Shown here: positions 59,787-64,000 of the stretch, one piece after another
Numbering within the stretch: position 1 is the first letter of the stretch
Layout: each line of letters starts with the position of its first letter
Origin: Leucocoprinus leucothites
Lineage: Eukaryota; Basidiomycota; Agaricomycetes; Agaricales; Agaricaceae
Assembly: GCA_013368445.1 (NCBI GenBank)
Contig: JAACJO010000006.1
Location: forward strand, 682,001-746,000
Direction of reading: 5' to 3'
DNA: 64,000 bases
The notes under the pieces: generated by a model
What the model saw: only the letters and a program-made list of their open reading frames with translations
What the model was told of the DNA's origin: nothing
Database searches by the model: none
Position numbers and translations under genes: made by a program

Positions 59787-59996
59787 ATGATCTCAGCCCC
59801 AAGTATCAATCATCTCGCATTATCATCGACTTATCATCTCGCATTATCATCGACTTATCATCTCGCATTATCATCGACTTATCATCACGACAAATGCATC
59901 AAATCAACTTTCGCGATAGGAGTTGAAGAAGAAGAGCCCGGCGGCCTTTCTGGGCCCATATCGGCCAAGATCAAGGAAAGGATTCCATTAGCATGA
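59787..59996 (+). CDS. Small protein with 8-residue tandem repeat (69 aa), hypothetical
   Basis: Begins MISAPSIN, has three HLALSSTY units (residues 9-32), then HHDKC and a Glu-rich C-terminus with no CaaX box. The upstream sequence looks like a strong basidiomycete promoter: CTATAAG near 59708, a CT-rich block (59758-59775), and AAA before the ATG. No signal peptide. Function unknown; it could also be the first exon of a longer gene. Confidence 0.4.
   Translation: MISAPSINHLALSSTYHLALSSTYHLALSSTYHHDKCIKSTFAIGVEEEEPGGLSGPISAKIKERIPLA
59811..59882 (+). repeat. 24-bp tandem repeat, three units
   Basis: Three identical copies of CATCTCGCATTATCATCGAC plus TTAT, within the small ORF. Confidence 0.95.
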
Positions 59997-61574
59997 GTAT
60001 ATAATAAGCCCTTCCGTTCGAGTCCCGACAAACGCGAGAGAGAGAAAGACTAGAAGCCATCGCCCGAGTCTCGTCACCGAGATATAGAGTATGTGCTACT
60101 TCTCACATCAAGTTCTTGCATCAAACAGTCAAAGTCGCGTTGAGCGCTGGATGCTTGAGCATGAGCATTCGCTTCCAATCGCCTAAACTCTCTCAGCAAA
60201 GTGAACAGCATTCATCCATACGGTCATCATCGCCGTACCTAAAGGGCCTAGGGTATCCACGGCCAGCAACGAAGGAGTGTAATTCGATTGCGGGATAAGT
60301 ACAGCACTTTAACTCCAACCTCAGTCCACGAGGTACCAACTCCACCGAACACAGAAAACTCCTTCACTACACACTACACACACACACACACGGGCAAGCA
60401 CACACTTGTGGTCAAACCGGCGATAGCGACACCCAGCTCATGTGATTACCCACGCCCACCGTGATCGTTGAATCCACCCCGTCGCCAACGGTCTTCAACG
60501 AAGCTAGCAACCTTGGGATTTTTCCACTTATCCGAGTATGGACACTGATTTATCTACATATTCGGTATAAAAGTGTACACGCACACACAGACGAAAATCA
60601 AACACTTGGCTTCGCCAAAGAGCTCTTCTTTTTCTCTGGCACAGTCCCTGAATGATATACATATGTTTATTCAATTCGGCGCCCGAAGCTACCAAGCTTG
60701 TCTATCTTTGCTTTCTGTACGGGTCCAGTCACATGTATCAACGCTTCTCGAAGAGTGACTTCGTTTTCCACAAGAGTTTCTCATAGGGGCTCGTCGCGCT
60801 CCGACGAGGATGGACTCACCCACCAAATGTTCGCCGACATGATTGTTCTGTCCATGGAGGTATTCACAAGCATCACCTTGTCCCCAGTGGAGATCAGAAA
60901 CATCAAAGTTCTCCCCGAGCTTTCGCGCCCCATCGATTACTACGACTTCCTGAAATTTTCAAGTCCACAAATGTTAATTACTTATCGGAAAAGTGATACA
61001 CCACATCTCTAGACGGCGGGGAACGGGTTCGAGAAAGAAAGTAGATTCCCATGTATACGCGATGTATGGATGAATGATGATGCGTTCAGGTTTCTACATC
61101 TTGCATTCTATTATACTACAAAGAATTTTTGGCCGTAGAAATGTCATTTCGTACGTCCTATGATATATTGTCCTCCTTCCCAAAACTCCCAAAACCCTCG
61201 GAAACCAGAATACATAAACATACAAACAGGAAAACAGGTGTCACGGAACGGCCGGGGTTACGCGACGCCAGAAAGGAATATAGAAGGGGGTATGTGGATT
61301 TTGTGGATTAGTTGCATGGATTGATGATGATGAGTGTGGAGAAGCGTGCGGATGAACAAAAAAAACGAAGAATGCGTGTCCCAATAAGCATAGCCCGAGG
61401 ATGAAAATTTGGGAAGAGGTATCCGAGTATCTCTATCAACTGTGTTTGAATCACAGCGATGCTGTCAAAAGGAGCGGAGGAATAACGAAAGCACGGGTAA
61501 GCGGTGCTTATTCAATGGGAAGCCAAAGGAGTGTGAGGTGAGATCCTTTCTTCCTTCCCTAGAACACGGCTAGG
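59997..61574. other. Spacer with short ORFs and a CA microsatellite
   Basis: A (CA)n tract lies at about 60375-60391. The frame 60698-61012 has a protein-like second half (DEDGLTHQMFADMIVLSMEV) but no other support. 61013-61574 is probably the 3' flank of the minus-strand gene that ends at 61575. Confidence 0.4.
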
Positions 61575-63258
61575 TTAGTAAGGGGGACGCTTGAACTCGT
61601 CGCTGATGTTTTGTGCTTCGGGGTCGTAGCTGTCGCCCTTGATATGTCCGGCCGCATCATAGGCCAAATAAGGCGCTTTATCCGTAGGACTTTCAAAAGT
61701 CTCCATCTGCACCAGCGTTAACTGATGGTCTGGGGATGGAGAAGGCGTGGCGCTTACTTGGACATGAACTCCCTCAGTTTTGGTAGAAACCTTAGGGCGT
61801 AGTCCAGCTGTCGCAGAACGGAAGGCCAGCGTAGAACCTTGCGTTGTCGTTCTAGAGTACAAGGGTGAGGTTGAATTATGCATAGGCAAAAGAAACGACA
61901 TACGGGAAGACCTCAGGGCCCTGAGATGTGAATTGATTCAACCGACGTACGACTCTGCACGCAACAATCTGGACAGCCGTTCAATTCCGAGAACACGTAT
62001 CAAGAGAGAACAGTGCTCACGGTCGAAGCGATGGCGGCCGGAACATTGGCAATGATGGACATGACAGCATTCAGATTGAGGAGCATGAAAATCTATCGGA
62101 GAGCATGAGACTTGGAACGAAAACTGACAAGGAACTAGACAAACCGTTGCGATGAGGTTGGCCAAGAAACTGTTTTGACACCGTCAGAACATGGAAAACA
62201 ATACTCTACCAAAGCCGACTTACGCGATGACAAAGTAGATAAGCCCATCGCCGAAAATGAGTTCAACCAAGCGGGACCGGCCGGTTTGAGGTGAGAGTAG
62301 CTTGTACGCGGTCAAGCACAACACGGTGAAGTCAAACACCATCGAATATATGAAACTGACGGCCAGGATGCGGTTCTGGGTTGACGTGATAACACAGCCA
62401 GCCCCGTCCATCCAGACAGCAGTGAGTAATACACCTACTCGAGTGAGTATATATGCGCCGATTTAAATGCATACACGTACCATGAAGGAGCAGAGACCAG
62501 TGGCCAAGTATGACCAGGACAAGGAATCCTACGAGCCACTTGTTCTGGGACCAGACGGCCATCCTACATCACGGTCAGTGGCGCTGATTACAATCAGCCA
62601 AGCTTTTCACTCACGTCCGTAAGGAAAGGTTGATGCTAGCAAGGCCAACTGATGCATTTCCAAGGACCTGTATAAAACGTCAATTAACGCCACAATTACG
62701 AGGTGAGCAGTTTTTGACTCACCTGGATATACGTATACAGGACCTGACAGTTAATTTGGCTGGAAAGGTGATTAGCATATATGAACGCAGGCAAGGCGCA
62801 TATATTCACGTTGTCACATTGAGAGAGATGGCGCTATAGTACGATGGTCAGCGCTAAAAACGCGGGGGAGATGAAGTCGCGACCCACATGCCAATGAGCG
62901 CAAATAACAGACAGTAGCGGTTCAGGAAATAGAAGATCTGATATGAATGTTAATAAATGAATCAATTGGGGCAAGCGCCCCGGATGTGATACGGACTAAC
63001 CATGGGCCAGCGGAACTTTTTCTTTCCTGAAATGTACTGCCAGTCGAACTCAAGGGATGTAAACCACTCCCATCTAGCGACGCGTCAACACGAGCAGATT
63101 GTAAAGGAGACAAGACATACATGTAAAGACCCAGCAGGGCATGCATAAACCGGCCGAAGGCGACTGAATATGCCGTTAGCCAGTGTCAGGGATGGCAAGT
63201 GCGAGCAATACATACTGCCGTCCTTCTGGACCTCTTCGGGTGAAGACCAGTTAACCAT
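61575..63258 (-). CDS. Seven-transmembrane protein of a basidiomycete family (351 aa, 13 exons)
   Basis: Exons (high to low): 63216-63258, 63121-63163, 63001-63073, 62888-62937, 62810-62833, 62723-62759, 62615-62667, 62481-62563, 62224-62434, 62145-62169, 62021-62092, 61904-61968 and 61575-61851; twelve GT-AG introns of 46-63 nt; phases add to 352 codons. Starts MVNWSSPEEVQKDG. Hydrophobic segments: FMHALLGLYIWEW, YFLNRYCLLFALIGIAI, ASVGLASINLSLRTMAVW, FLVLVILGHWSLLLHG, FIYSMVFDFTVLCLTAYK, LIYFVIAFLANLIATIFM and IIANVPAAIASTIVACRV. A cytoplasmic Ser/Thr/Pro-rich tail of about 90 residues follows. I recall close relatives as conserved hypothetical membrane proteins of Agaricomycetes; ligand and role are unknown. 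No damage seen. Confidence 0.9.
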
Positions 63259-64000
63259 CGTGATGAGCGGTGTAGGGAGGAAAAGTGGCTCAAGGGGGGG
63301 AAGCGCAGAGGATGTGGACGAAAGGAGGGGATACTTATAGATATGAGCACATGTGTTGTCATCAGCTCAAGAAGCTCATCTGCTTCTTTTTCGGGCTAGC
63401 CCTCCTTCCCAGCTCGAACCTCCTTTGGCATCTAGCTATCGACTTAGATCTTCACCTGGATTCTCGCCCCTTTCGTTCTATACGCACTAGTGAGGCACAT
63501 CGGACCTTGTCCTCCTCTGAGCAAGCCACAGCTTGTGCTAGAACGAGGAGGTTATTTCGAGTAGATTCGGAGTAAGGCGCCACCCCCAAACCCCCGATCT
63601 ATCTTTCAACCTGGGGACTTGCTTAAAAAGGTATACGATTTCCACGCCTCCAGCAATTTGGCCCTTTTTCTTGGCCCAGAATATCCCAACCCACTCCCCT
63701 TTCCCACCCTTCCGCCCTCTCCAACACCCCGACCCGTCCCCATCACGTCCCCAAGCGACTGTGCTTCTCCTCTGATCTTTCTACATCATTTTCCTAATGC
63801 TTTCCTGCACCAACAAGGCATTTCCCCAAAAAGGCGCTCCTTTGACCTCACATTTGGTACAAAGTCATGTACATCAACCCGCAATAGTGGGCCTGCCCTA
63901 CCCTGAACGCTTAGGTCATACCGATGATCTTGTCTCTCGTCTCTTGGTCGCTTACGCATCGTCGCTCACATTTTGAGCTCTTCTTCTAGCTTATCTTTAA
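63259..64000. other. Upstream region of the membrane-protein gene; no gene supported
   Basis: Only short frames. 63640-63760 is CT/CCC-rich, like the promoter of a gene to the right, outside the window. Confidence 0.45.

Overview
The window looks like nuclear DNA of a mushroom-forming basidiomycete (Agaricomycetes). The evidence is short introns (46-63 nt), NACHT-type NLR-like genes, a 13-exon seven-transmembrane gene of a type I recall only from Agaricomycetes, and chromodomain Ty3/Gypsy retrotransposons. The species cannot be read from the sequence. No rRNA, stand-alone tRNA gene or CRISPR array was found. Element names below (Gy1, Gy2, Gy3, LTR-a, -b, -c) are my own labels.

Layout. Bases 1 to about 47.2 kb are almost entirely nested, decaying transposons. 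(1) Gy1-1 (1-7493) runs off the left edge. (2) Gy1-2 (8528-18376) is a fragment split by a complete Gy2-1 (9546-17064, TSD tcaac), which itself carries two solo LTRs. (3) 18.4-24.5 kb holds an inverted Gy2 3' end, Gy1 LTRs, an inverted Gy1 gag fragment and more solo LTRs. (4) 24.5-27.6 kb holds a tRNA-headed SINE-like repeat, the 3' end of Gy3 and a NACHT pseudogene (N1) broken by a solo LTR. (5) 27.6-46.5 kb is Gy2-3, interrupted by a pogo-type DNA transposon (which contains a solo LTR) and by LTR-c, which contains Gy1-4, which contains another Gy1 solo LTR. Target-site duplications give the order of insertion.

From about 49 kb the base composition changes: CpG is common again. This part holds an intact four-exon NACHT gene (N2, 49401-51831), two back-to-back TA-flanked MITEs (52067-53042), poorly resolved small genes, a decayed tandem NACHT paralogue (N3, 56083-58626), a short ORF with an 8-residue repeat, and the seven-transmembrane gene (61575-63258, minus).

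How the parts work together. Gy1 and Gy2 carry gag, protease, RT, RNase H, integrase and chromodomain, plus an extra 3' ORF. In both, the sequence just after the 5' LTR is complementary to LTR sequence about 30 bp downstream of a TATA box, which is what Tf1/sushi-type self-priming predicts. Gy1 also has a -1 frameshift heptamer (A AAT TTT) directly before the gag stop. Every retrotransposon copy seen is broken, mostly by C-to-T/G-to-A changes at CpG. The NLR-like genes form a local family of four (remnant, N1, N2, N3), of which only N2 reads through.
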